Source: Gemmatimonadota bacterium
Lineage (GTDB): Bacteria; Gemmatimonadota; Gemmatimonadetes; Gemmatimonadales; GWC2-71-9
Direction: 5' to 3'
Assembly (NCBI GenBank): GCA_024640185.1
Contig: JAHEFN010000140.1
Coordinates: 1 to 6,523 of the forward strand
DNA length: 6,523 nt
Shown: one piece after another, positions 1-6,161 of the stretch
Layout of the letters: each line of letters starts with the position of its first letter
Numbering within the stretch: position 1 is the stretch's first letter
The notes under the pieces: model-generated
What the model was told of the DNA's origin: nothing
Databases searched by the model: none
Seen by the model: only the letters and a program-made list of their open reading frames with translations
Made by a program: the position numbers and the translations under genes

Positions 1-393
1 ATCGGTGAGCAGCACACCCGCGATGCCCAGGTCGGCCGCATCCTGCACCAGTCGTTCGACACCGTACTGCAGGACCGGGTTGACGTAGCTGAAGAGCACC
101 ACGGGAATCGTGAGCTGGGCATCGTCGATCAGCTCAAGTACCCGGGGGAGGGTCATCCCCTGCTCCAAGGCCCTGAAGGTCGAGGCCTGGATCGTCGGCC
201 CGTCCGCCAGCGGATCGGAAAACGGCACCCCGACCTCGAGTATGTCGGCGTGGGAGGCCGCGGTGCGAAGGGCCTCGAGCGACGTGGCCCGGTCGGGGAA
301 CCCTGCGGTCAGGTACGGGATCAGTGCCGTCCGGCCGTCCGCCGCGAGTTCCGCCCAGCGTGACGCCAAGCGGGATTCAGATGAAGAAGTCAC
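1..393 (-). CDS. trpA: Tryptophan synthase alpha subunit, N-terminal part (cut by window edge)
   Basis: TrpA cleaves indole-3-glycerol phosphate to indole and glyceraldehyde 3-phosphate and passes the indole through a tunnel to TrpB. The 131 codons present read as the first half of the TIM barrel: LIPYLTAGFPD at about residues 24-34, then the family signature EVGVPFSDPLADGPTIQ at 53-69. The two catalytic acids of the family (Glu49 and Asp60 in E. coli) match Glu53 and Asp64, with the same 11-residue spacing. The C-terminal half, about 135 residues by family length, lies beyond the left edge. I chose the GTG at 393-391, which overlaps the end of the HD-domain gene by 17 bp. A TTG at 369-367 is the alternative, 8 codons later. 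Neither has a clear ribosome-binding site, so translation is probably coupled to the upstream gene. It is unusual in being separated from trpB by two genes. Confidence 0.96.
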   Translation of the reverse strand, partial: MTSSSESRLASRWAELAADGRTALIPYLTAGFPDRATSLEALRTAASHADILEVGVPFSDPLADGPTIQASTFRALEQGMTLPRVLELIDDAQLTIPVVLFSYVNPVLQYGVERLVQDAADLGIAGVLLTD

Positions 394-1819
394 CAACGAC
401 GAGTCCGTAGCGTTCGGGAGAGGTCACCTTGACGATGGTTCGCGGGTACGATCCGTCCGCACTCGACTGGCCGAGGTCAAGCAGCCGACCTGGCGGGGGG
501 AGGCGGCCGCCAGTGGCGTCGACGGCCACGCGGACCATCGGCCGGTGGAGCTGGGTGTCATCCGACCCTGGTCCGGCCACGATGGCCACCTCGAATGAGT
601 CGAGGATGACGGCCGTGCCGACCGGGTAGATGCCCAGCAGATTGATGAGGGCCTTGACCAGCACCGGGTCATACCCGCGACCGGGATTGAGCCACATCTC
701 GCGCAGGACCTGTGCGGGTTCCCAGGGGTCCGTCTGGTACGATCGCCGGGTGGTGGCTGCATCGTAGCCGTCGGCAACCGCCACCAGTCGCGAGAAGAAG
801 CCGAGCCGCCGTGGCCGGACCGGCCGCGGATAGCCACTGAGATCGACCTTCATGTGATGCTCGTGTGCGGCGAGAATCGCCCGATAGGGCAGGTCCTCAC
901 CCTCGCGCATCTTGAAGAGTGTCATCGTTCCCAGCCAGGGATGCGCCTGCATCCGGCGCCACTCCAGGTCGTCGAGGGCGGTGATCTTGTTGAGGATGTC
1001 GAGGTCGATCCGTGACTTGCCGATATCATGGAGCAAGGCGGCCAGGCCGAGATCATACAGCTGCATCCGCTGCAATCCGAGCCGCCGACCAAGCGCGACG
1101 GAGAAGATGCAGACATTCACCGAATGCGTGAAGGTGTACTCGTCGTAGTCACGGAGGGTCGTGAGACCGGTGATCGACAGTTGGTTCTCGAGCACCTGGT
1201 CGACCAGCAGTTGGACGGCGCGCTTCAACCGACGCGTGTTGGGTGCCCGCCCCATGCGCACTCCCTGGACGACATCCCGTGCGGCAGAGACACCATGGGC
1301 ATAGGTGCGCTTGGCACGGGCCAGCGCCTCGTCCTCCTCGTCATCGTTCGGGTCGTGGTCGCCGGTGACATCAATCTCCAGGGACACGATGTCCGCTTGC
1401 TGCATCCGCTGGCGCAGCACCTCGTAGGACTCGTCGGGCAGTTCGTCAGGGGGGAGCGACGAGATCGCCGAGAGGAATGCCTGCCATTCGCGCCGGCTCA
1501 CCCCCTGGCCGATCCGGAGCACACCCACGCCGGCATCGCGCAGCATCGCCACGAATCCGCTGAAGGCGGCGAAGTTGTCGAGCCCCAGTCGCAGCCGGAC
1601 CTCGTTGATGAAGATGAACTCGCCCGAGAGCTGGATGTCGACCTGCCCCTCGAGCGCCACCATGGCGGCCGACTGCGCCACGAGATCATCGAGCGCACGC
1701 TGCACTGCGGCGTTCTCAAGAGGATAGAGCTGGAGCGCCCGCCCGGCACCGTGGATGGCGAGCAGCAGGGTTCGTCCCGATTGACGAACCATCGATCCAT
1801 CGTGGTGGGCCATGTTCAT
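377..1819 (-). CDS. HD-GYP-like phosphohydrolase-type protein inserted between trpB and trpA
   Basis: A 480-residue, apparently soluble protein with no visible signal peptide or membrane helix. Residues 17-120 form an N-terminal module (GAGRALQLYPLEN at 24-36) resembling the start of the upstream HEAT protein. An acidic linker follows at about 149-165. An HD-GYP-type domain then spans about 225-400: His232, HDIGK at 264-268 (metal-binding HD pair), His293, the HH pair 321-322, and ADGYDA at 349-354. A C-terminal beta-rich tail begins near YPVGTAVIL, as often follows HD-GYP domains. HD-GYP enzymes hydrolyse cyclic di-GMP or related cyclic dinucleotides. Here the signature HHExxDGxGYP reads HHMKVDLSGYP, so Glu is Met and the first Gly is Leu; the likely metal ligands remain, but substrate and activity are uncertain. 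Its ATG overlaps the HEAT stop as ATGA. A second in-frame ATG at 1813-1811 lies 8 nt from a GGAAG, better spaced than the first. Confidence 0.9.
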   Translation of the reverse strand: MNMAHHDGSMVRQSGRTLLLAIHGAGRALQLYPLENAAVQRALDDLVAQSAAMVALEGQVDIQLSGEFIFINEVRLRLGLDNFAAFSGFVAMLRDAGVGVLRIGQGVSRREWQAFLSAISSLPPDELPDESYEVLRQRMQQADIVSLEIDVTGDHDPNDDEEDEALARAKRTYAHGVSAARDVVQGVRMGRAPNTRRLKRAVQLLVDQVLENQLSITGLTTLRDYDEYTFTHSVNVCIFSVALGRRLGLQRMQLYDLGLAALLHDIGKSRIDLDILNKITALDDLEWRRMQAHPWLGTMTLFKMREGEDLPYRAILAAHEHHMKVDLSGYPRPVRPRRLGFFSRLVAVADGYDAATTRRSYQTDPWEPAQVLREMWLNPGRGYDPVLVKALINLLGIYPVGTAVILDSFEVAIVAGPGSDDTQLHRPMVRVAVDATGGRLPPPGRLLDLGQSSADGSYPRTIVKVTSPERYGLVVGDFFI

Positions 1820-3498
1820 GGCTTCCAGTCCCGCAACACGGTGTTCGCGGCGGAGCGGACCACCGGCTCCTTGTCGCCGGTGAAGCGGTCGACGAGCATC
1901 CTTGCCTCGAAGGTGCGCAACCGGGCCAGGGCATAGATGGCACAGGCACGAAGTTCGGCGGGAGCGTTCCGACGGAAGAACCCCTTCGGCTCCAACAAGT
2001 CCTGCAGTCGGGGCAGCGTCTCCGCGCCGCCGACCTGGGCGTAGGCTTCAAAGAGGCCCCGGCGTTCGCTGCGCTCGAGCTCGATGTCATTGGGCTTGAA
2101 CAGCAGGGTTTCGAGGCGCTCGCGAGCGCCACCACTGCCACCTCGAGCCAGGACCGCCGCCAACGTGGCCTGACGGACCGCCCGGTCGGCATCGATCAAG
2201 CCGTCCTCGAGCGCATCAATCGCCGTCGGCGTGCCGAGCTGCGCCAGGGACCGCACCGCCGCGTGACGGACCACCGGATCGCCCTCACGGAAGTGCCGCA
2301 CCACCCTGGGCAGGAGTTGTTGCATCCGCAGCCGGGCCACCACGTCGAGGGCCGGCTCGATCGCCTCGGGCGGGCCGTCATCAAGGATGCCCGCGATCAG
2401 CTCCGGGTTGCCACGCGCGAGGTCGTCGATGCTCGCGCCCAGCACCTGACGGACGGTCGGGTCGAGGGAGCGGCCGAGGTGGGTGAGGATCGCCGGCAGC
2501 GCCGAGGGCTTGAGTTCGCGCAGCACGGCACCGACCTCCTCGTTCTTGCCCCTGGCCGCCCCGTCGTCGAGGGCGCGGAAGAGCTGCTCGAGAATGGCCG
2601 GCTCACTCAGTCGCTCCTCGAAGGAGAGCACCTGGGCGTGCAGCTGCTCGTCCAGCCCCGGCACCCGCGCGACGATGACCCGAAGCTCGCGAAGGATGTG
2701 CGCGACCGCTCCGAAGCCGCCGCTGGCCAGCTGCGTGGGCAGGACCTCCTCGAGCAGCCCGACCACCTCGCGGCGCACCTGGGCGTCGTCCACGATCTCG
2801 AGCACGTCGAGCAGGGCGTCGATGGCGGCCCCGCGAATGTCCCGGCGGTACTCATCCTCGATCTCGGAGCGGATGAACCGCACCTCCGCCTCGTCAAGGA
2901 AGTACGGCGTGGAATCGGCGTCATCGACTTCGGCCCCGCCCAGCGGGCCGTCCTCTGCCACCTCCGCCTCGGCCGTCCCTGGCGGGGCGTCGGCATCCCG
3001 CGTTCGCGATTCCTGGAGGAATTCGATCCCCTCCCCGAGGACCTCGATGAAGGCGTAGGAGATCAGCACGAACTCCTGCTCCCAGAGCAGCGTCAGCAGG
3101 TCATCCGAGGCGTCCTGTGCGAGGAGTTTCGCACGATTGACGACCTCGAGAAACCTGATGACCTCGTCGTGCTCGGCTCCCGGCAGGATGGACAGGCGCC
3201 GGAGTCCGTCCTGATAGAGTTGCGCCGCGAGGCTGTCGGAGTGCCCCGCTGATCCGCCACCAGTGACCGGGATCCCCTCCCAGGTGATGTCGTTCTCCCG
3301 GATTTCGAGAACGAGGTGCCCCGTCTCCGCCCACACCGGCGCGAAGGCCTCGGCCATCTGCTCGAGGGTCCGGCGATAGACGGGGTTGTTGGAGAGGTAC
3401 ATCTGGAGCGCACGCTGCCCCTTGCCCATCGCCCGAACCAGATCCTCGACGACGCGGACCTCCGACTCGGTGGGACCCGTTCCGACCGGTGCGCTCAT
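1816..3498 (-). CDS. HEAT-repeat protein inserted after trpB
   Basis: A 560-residue protein of unassigned function with no signal peptide, membrane segment or catalytic motif that I can see. Residues about 17-122 are an N-terminal module (GKGQRALQMYLSNNPVYRR at 25-43) matching the start of the downstream HD protein. A Glu/Asp/Ala/Pro-rich linker follows at about 163-198. The rest is alpha-helical, with HEAT-type repeats clearest from about 340 to 555: helix pairs with DPTVRQVL, DPVVRHAAVRSLAQLG, DRAVRQATLAAVLARG and EPVVRSAANTVLRDW. HEAT arrays usually bind other proteins, so a scaffold or regulatory role is the reasonable inference. The ATG at 3498 overlaps the trpB stop as ATGA and has a GAGGG (3507-3503) 4 nt upstream. 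The open frame runs further up to 3993, but that part is the antisense-phase shadow of trpB and is excluded. It overlaps the HD gene by 4 bp. Confidence 0.87.
   Translation of the reverse strand: MSAPVGTGPTESEVRVVEDLVRAMGKGQRALQMYLSNNPVYRRTLEQMAEAFAPVWAETGHLVLEIRENDITWEGIPVTGGGSAGHSDSLAAQLYQDGLRRLSILPGAEHDEVIRFLEVVNRAKLLAQDASDDLLTLLWEQEFVLISYAFIEVLGEGIEFLQESRTRDADAPPGTAEAEVAEDGPLGGAEVDDADSTPYFLDEAEVRFIRSEIEDEYRRDIRGAAIDALLDVLEIVDDAQVRREVVGLLEEVLPTQLASGGFGAVAHILRELRVIVARVPGLDEQLHAQVLSFEERLSEPAILEQLFRALDDGAARGKNEEVGAVLRELKPSALPAILTHLGRSLDPTVRQVLGASIDDLARGNPELIAGILDDGPPEAIEPALDVVARLRMQQLLPRVVRHFREGDPVVRHAAVRSLAQLGTPTAIDALEDGLIDADRAVRQATLAAVLARGGSGGARERLETLLFKPNDIELERSERRGLFEAYAQVGGAETLPRLQDLLEPKGFFRRNAPAELRACAIYALARLRTFEARMLVDRFTGDKEPVVRSAANTVLRDWKP
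1822..1826 (-). promoter_or_regulatory. Ribosome-binding site bearing on the HD-protein start
   Basis: GGAAG on the minus strand is only 2 nt from the ATG at 1819 but 8 nt from the in-frame ATG at 1813. Initiation may therefore favour the second ATG (478-residue product), while the first forms the ATGA overlap with the HEAT stop. Confidence 0.4.
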
Positions 3499-4697
3499 CG
3501 CACCCTCGCCAACTCTGCGGCAACATGGGCGACGTCCTTGTCGCCGCGACCGCTGAGACAGAGGAGCAGCACAGCATCGGGAGCGAGGGTGCCCCGCTGG
3601 GCATCGATCCAGGCGATGGCGTGGGCGGTTTCCAGTGCCGGGATGATCCCTTCGAGCCGCGCGAACTGCTGGAACGCCTCGAGGGCCGCGGCATCGTCCA
3701 CCGCGGCGTAGCGCACCCGGCCGGTATCGTGCAGCCAACTGTGTTCCGGCCCCACCCCGGGATAGTCGAGGCCCGCGGAGACGGAGTGGGCGGGGGCGAC
3801 CTGGCCATCGGCATCCTGCAGGAGATAGCTGAGGGCGCCATGGAGAACCCCGGGCCGACCCGCCGTCAGCGTGGCCGCGTGGGCCCCGCTTGCAATCCCC
3901 CGCCCCTCCGCCTCGACCCCGACCAAGGCGACGTCGTCGTCGTGGAGGAAGCCGGCGAAGATCCCCATGGCGTTCGAGCCGCCGCCGACACACGCGACGA
4001 CCGTGGATGGCAGGGCACCCGTTCGGGCCAGCACCTGCTCGCGGGCCTCGCGGCCGATCACCGATTGGAAGTCCCGCACCATTCGTGGATAGGGATCAGG
4101 GCCCACCACCGAGCCGATGATGTAGTGCGTGGAATGGACATTGGTGACCCAGTCACGCAGGGCCTCGTTTGTCGCGTCCTTCAGCGTCCGCGTCCCCGAT
4201 TCGACGGGCACGACCGTGGCACCCAACAGTCGCATCCGGAAGACGTTCAATGCCTGCCTGGCAATGTCCTCGGCGCCCATGTAGACCACACACTCGAGCC
4301 CGAACCGCGCACAGATGGTCGCGGTGGCCACGCCATGCTGCCCGGCACCGGTCTCGGCGATGACGCGGCGCTTCCCCATCCGACGGGCCAGGATCGCCTG
4401 GCCGATCGTGTTGTTGATCTTGTGCGCCCCGGTGTGGTTCAGGTCCTCGCGCTTGAGCAGGACCCGCGCGCCGACCTGCTCGCTGAACCGGGGTGCCTCG
4501 GAGAGGGCCGAGGGCCGGCCCACCACGTCGACCAACAGGTCGTGATACTCGGTCCAGAAGGCCTGATCCGCTCGGACACTGTCATACAGCCCACGGAGTT
4601 CATCGAGCACGGCGATCAGGGTCTCCGGGACGTAGCACCCCCCATACGGTCCGAACCGACCATCCTCCATTCGGTCAACCGGGGGTGCGAACGTCAC
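3495..4697 (-). CDS. trpB: Tryptophan synthase beta subunit (TrpB1 type)
   Basis: TrpB is the PLP enzyme that condenses indole with L-serine to give L-tryptophan. The 400-residue protein has the usual length and all the family landmarks: RFGPYGGCYVPET at 14-26, KREDLNHTGAHKINN at 82-96 with the PLP lysine at Lys93, ETGAGQHG at 115-122 with the catalytic glutamate (Glu109 in Salmonella) at Glu115, the phosphate-binding GGGSNA at 238-243, the HSVSAGLDYPGVGPEHS loop, and LSGRGDKD near the C terminus with the serine near the PLP ring at Ser382. The short N terminus makes it the TrpB1 type that pairs with TrpA. The GTG at 4697-4695 is preferred because a GGAGG sits 6 nt upstream. This makes a 23-bp overlap with trpF. 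An ATG at 4670-4668 is the alternative. Confidence 0.98.
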   Translation of the reverse strand: MTFAPPVDRMEDGRFGPYGGCYVPETLIAVLDELRGLYDSVRADQAFWTEYHDLLVDVVGRPSALSEAPRFSEQVGARVLLKREDLNHTGAHKINNTIGQAILARRMGKRRVIAETGAGQHGVATATICARFGLECVVYMGAEDIARQALNVFRMRLLGATVVPVESGTRTLKDATNEALRDWVTNVHSTHYIIGSVVGPDPYPRMVRDFQSVIGREAREQVLARTGALPSTVVACVGGGSNAMGIFAGFLHDDDVALVGVEAEGRGIASGAHAATLTAGRPGVLHGALSYLLQDADGQVAPAHSVSAGLDYPGVGPEHSWLHDTGRVRYAAVDDAAALEAFQQFARLEGIIPALETAHAIAWIDAQRGTLAPDAVLLLCLSGRGDKDVAHVAAELARVR

Positions 4698-5322
4698 GGA
4701 CAGCCTCCACGAAGTGTCTCAGGCGTGCAGGGTCCTTCACGCCCGGGGTCGATTCAACGCCTGAACTTACATCCACAAGGTCTGGGCTGACGAGGCGAAT
4801 CGCTGCCCCGACCGTCTCCGGGGTGAGCCCCCCCGCCAGTCCGCAACGCCGGCCAACAAGGTGCCGCCGCGCCACACGCGCCAGGTCGTGATCGAGGGCC
4901 AGGCCGAGCCCCCCCGAGCGACCAGGCGTGTGGGGCTCGAGCAGGACGAGGTCGGCGTGGGTGCTGGCCTCGGCCACCTCCCGCTCCACCGCCTCTGGGG
5001 CGGTCAGGGCGGCGACCCGCCACACCTCGAGGCCCGCCACACGCAGGGCCTCCGCGAGTGCGGGCGTCGAGTCGCCGTGCAACTGCAAACCGCTGAGGCC
5101 GGTGGCGGCGGCCAGTGCCAGGTAGGCGGACGCGCTGCCGCCTGAGACCACCCCCAGCACCGGGACGCCTGCGGCGGCGGTCACGACCGCCCGAGCCTGA
5201 CCCTGATCGACGACGCGCGGGCCCCAGGCAAACACCACCCCGATGCGGGACACACCGAGATGCGCCGCAAGGGCAGCATCCTCCGGACGGGTGACCCCAC
5301 AGATCTTGATCTCAACGGCCAC
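4675..5322 (-). CDS. trpF: Phosphoribosylanthranilate isomerase
   Basis: TrpF converts N-(5'-phosphoribosyl)anthranilate to the carboxyphenylamino-deoxyribulose phosphate used by TrpC. The 215-residue length is normal for a stand-alone isomerase. The N-terminal KICGVTRPEDA carries the general-base cysteine at Cys8. LQLHGDS at 79-85 and the phosphate-binding AGGLTPETV (163-171) and DVSSGVESTPGVKD (184-197) are family hallmarks. The protein is divergent: the conserved general-acid aspartate (Asp126 in the Thermotoga enzyme, in an LLD motif) appears as Glu129 in VLLEPH, the usual GGTG/GGSG is GGLG at 137-140, and the SPR near residue 35 is GPR. It starts with GTG at 5322-5320, 11 bp inside the end of trpC, with only a weak GGGG upstream, which points to translational coupling. 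It overlaps trpB downstream. Confidence 0.95.
   Translation of the reverse strand: MAVEIKICGVTRPEDAALAAHLGVSRIGVVFAWGPRVVDQGQARAVVTAAAGVPVLGVVSGGSASAYLALAAATGLSGLQLHGDSTPALAEALRVAGLEVWRVAALTAPEAVEREVAEASTHADLVLLEPHTPGRSGGLGLALDHDLARVARRHLVGRRCGLAGGLTPETVGAAIRLVSPDLVDVSSGVESTPGVKDPARLRHFVEAVRDVRTPG
4704..4708 (-). promoter_or_regulatory. trpB ribosome-binding site
   Basis: GGAGG on the minus strand, inside the trpF coding sequence, sits 6 nt before the GTG at 4697. It is the best-placed Shine-Dalgarno in the operon. It decides for the GTG start over the ATG nine codons downstream. Confidence 0.75.
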
Positions 5323-6097
5323 GGCGTGGCACCCCGGTCAAGGTGGCCGCGCGTGCTGCCGGATCGTGACTCCCCGCCAGCGCGCCGCCGATCAGGACCG
5401 CATCCGCCCCGGCCGCCGCCGCCATCACGACATCCTCGCGATCCGCCATGCCGCTCTCCGCCACCGCGATGACTGAACCGGGAATGGTCGCCAGCAGTGC
5501 GAGGGAGCCCGCGACATCGATCGAGAAGTCGTCGAGATCGCGCGCGTTGACGCCGATGATCGTGGCGCCGGCATCGAGGGCGCGGTCGAGCTCCTCGCGA
5601 TTGTGGGTCTCCACCAGGGCCTCGAGGCCCCAGCGGGTCACCGCCGCCAGGAGCCGGAGCAGATCGGCTTGTGGAAGTGCCCGGACGATCAGGAGCACCG
5701 CCGAGGCTCCCGCGGCCCTCGCCTCGATGACCTGGACCTCATCGAGGATGAAATCCTTGCGCAGGAGCGGACACTCCACGGCGCCAGCCACCCGCTCGAG
5801 GTCACGGATCGATCCCCCGAAGTGAGGCTGCTCGGTCAGGACGGAAATCGCAGCGGCTCCCGCGGCGGCGTAACACTCCGCGAGTGCGATGGGGTCCAGT
5901 GCCTCATTGATGGCCCCGGCGCTGGGGCTCCTTCGCTTGACCTCGGCCACCAGCCCCACCCGGTCGCGCCTCAGGGCAGCCGCAAGCGATGCCCGTGGGA
6001 CGCGGGTGTGCGCCGATTGCTCCAGTTCCGACCGGCGGAGCCGGACCGCCGGCAAGGCATGCCGGGTGGCGGCGAGGATCGTGTCGAGAACGGCCAT
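5312..6097 (-). CDS. trpC: Indole-3-glycerol phosphate synthase
   Basis: TrpC closes the indole ring, making indole-3-glycerol phosphate, the substrate of TrpA. The 261 residues form a full-length TIM barrel with every active-site element: AEVKRRSPSAG at 51-61 (Glu52, Lys54), SVLTEQPHFGGS at 85-96, LLRKDFILDE at 111-120 with the catalytic lysine Lys114, LVETHNREEL with Glu163, GVNARDLDDFSID with Asn184 and Arg186, and VAESGM with Glu214 and Ser215. The chosen ATG at 6097-6095 gives MAVLDTILA, the typical family beginning. The frame stays open to 6172, but that extension is Arg/Glu/Pro-rich, runs into lexA and is not TrpC-like. No well-placed ribosome-binding site is visible; an AAGGA lies about 14 nt upstream. 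It is the first gene of this transcription unit in the window, with lexA divergent 64 bp away. Confidence 0.97.
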   Translation of the reverse strand: MAVLDTILAATRHALPAVRLRRSELEQSAHTRVPRASLAAALRRDRVGLVAEVKRRSPSAGAINEALDPIALAECYAAAGAAAISVLTEQPHFGGSIRDLERVAGAVECPLLRKDFILDEVQVIEARAAGASAVLLIVRALPQADLLRLLAAVTRWGLEALVETHNREELDRALDAGATIIGVNARDLDDFSIDVAGSLALLATIPGSVIAVAESGMADREDVVMAAAAGADAVLIGGALAGSHDPAARAATLTGVPRRGR

Positions 6098-6098
6098 C

Positions 6099-6127
6099 TT
6101 GCGGTTCGGTTTCCTTTCGGGTAGCTT
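6099..6127 (+). promoter_or_regulatory. Possible lexA promoter (weak)
   Basis: TTGCGG (6099-6104) and TAGCTT (6122-6127) are separated by 17 bp and could be -35 and -10 elements. Each matches the sigma-70 consensus at only three positions. If real, the phased TTC repeats cover the spacer, the -10 element and the transcription start, as expected for a repressed promoter. Confidence 0.2.
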
Positions 6128-6146
6128 CTCTTCGGGTTCTCTTCGC
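6105..6146 (+). repeat. Phased TTC repeats, candidate LexA operator
   Basis: TTCTCTTCG occurs twice without mismatch, at 6126-6134 and 6137-6145, an 11-bp period or about one helical turn. Read from one base earlier this is CTTC-N7-GTTC (6125-6139), one base off the direct-repeat GTTC-N7-GTTC known as the LexA box of alphaproteobacteria. TTCG also occurs at 6105, 6116, 6131 and 6142, forming two pairs with 11-bp spacing. The 16-bp units 6105-6120 and 6131-6146 agree at 12 positions. The location 16 bp before the lexA start fits autorepression. Binding by LexA is inference. Confidence 0.5.
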
Positions 6147-6152
6147 CATCTC

Positions 6153-6157
6153 GGAGG
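6153..6157 (+). promoter_or_regulatory. lexA ribosome-binding site
   Basis: GGAGG lies 4 nt before the GTG at 6162. It supports the GTG start and rules against a longer in-frame N terminus; no start codon occurs in this frame in the preceding 60 bp. Confidence 0.7.
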
Positions 6158-6161
6158 CCAT

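Larger units (their letters stand above)
6098..6161. promoter_or_regulatory. Divergent trpC/lexA control region
   Basis: These 64 bp are the only non-coding DNA in the window and must hold the lexA promoter. They may also hold the trpC promoter, unless that reaches into the lexA coding region. The stretch is pyrimidine-rich on the plus strand and dominated by TTC/TTCGG repeats. I see no trp leader peptide, no run of Trp codons and no attenuator hairpin. Confidence 0.7.

Noticed and set aside
1028..1936. Plus-strand open frame (302 codons) opposite the HD gene
   Set aside because: Antisense shadow spanning the end of one real gene and the start of another; no family features.
2263..3252. Plus-strand open frame (329 codons) opposite the HEAT gene
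   Set aside because: No ribosome-binding site or domain is visible, and the residue content mirrors the antisense of Leu/Glu/Arg-rich HEAT helices.
3499..3993. N-terminal extension of the HEAT protein by 165 residues
   Set aside because: This part is trpB read in another frame and is Arg/Gly-rich. The ATGA overlap and nearby GAGGG favour the start at 3498.
3489..4790. Long plus-strand open frame (433 codons) opposite trpB
   Set aside because: It is antisense to a fully conserved trpB. Its composition (Arg/Gly/Asp/His-rich) and lack of any recognisable motif are what GC-rich codon bias produces on the opposite strand.
6098..6161. trp attenuator or leader peptide
   Set aside because: No short frame with consecutive Trp codons and no terminator hairpin with a T run in this gap.
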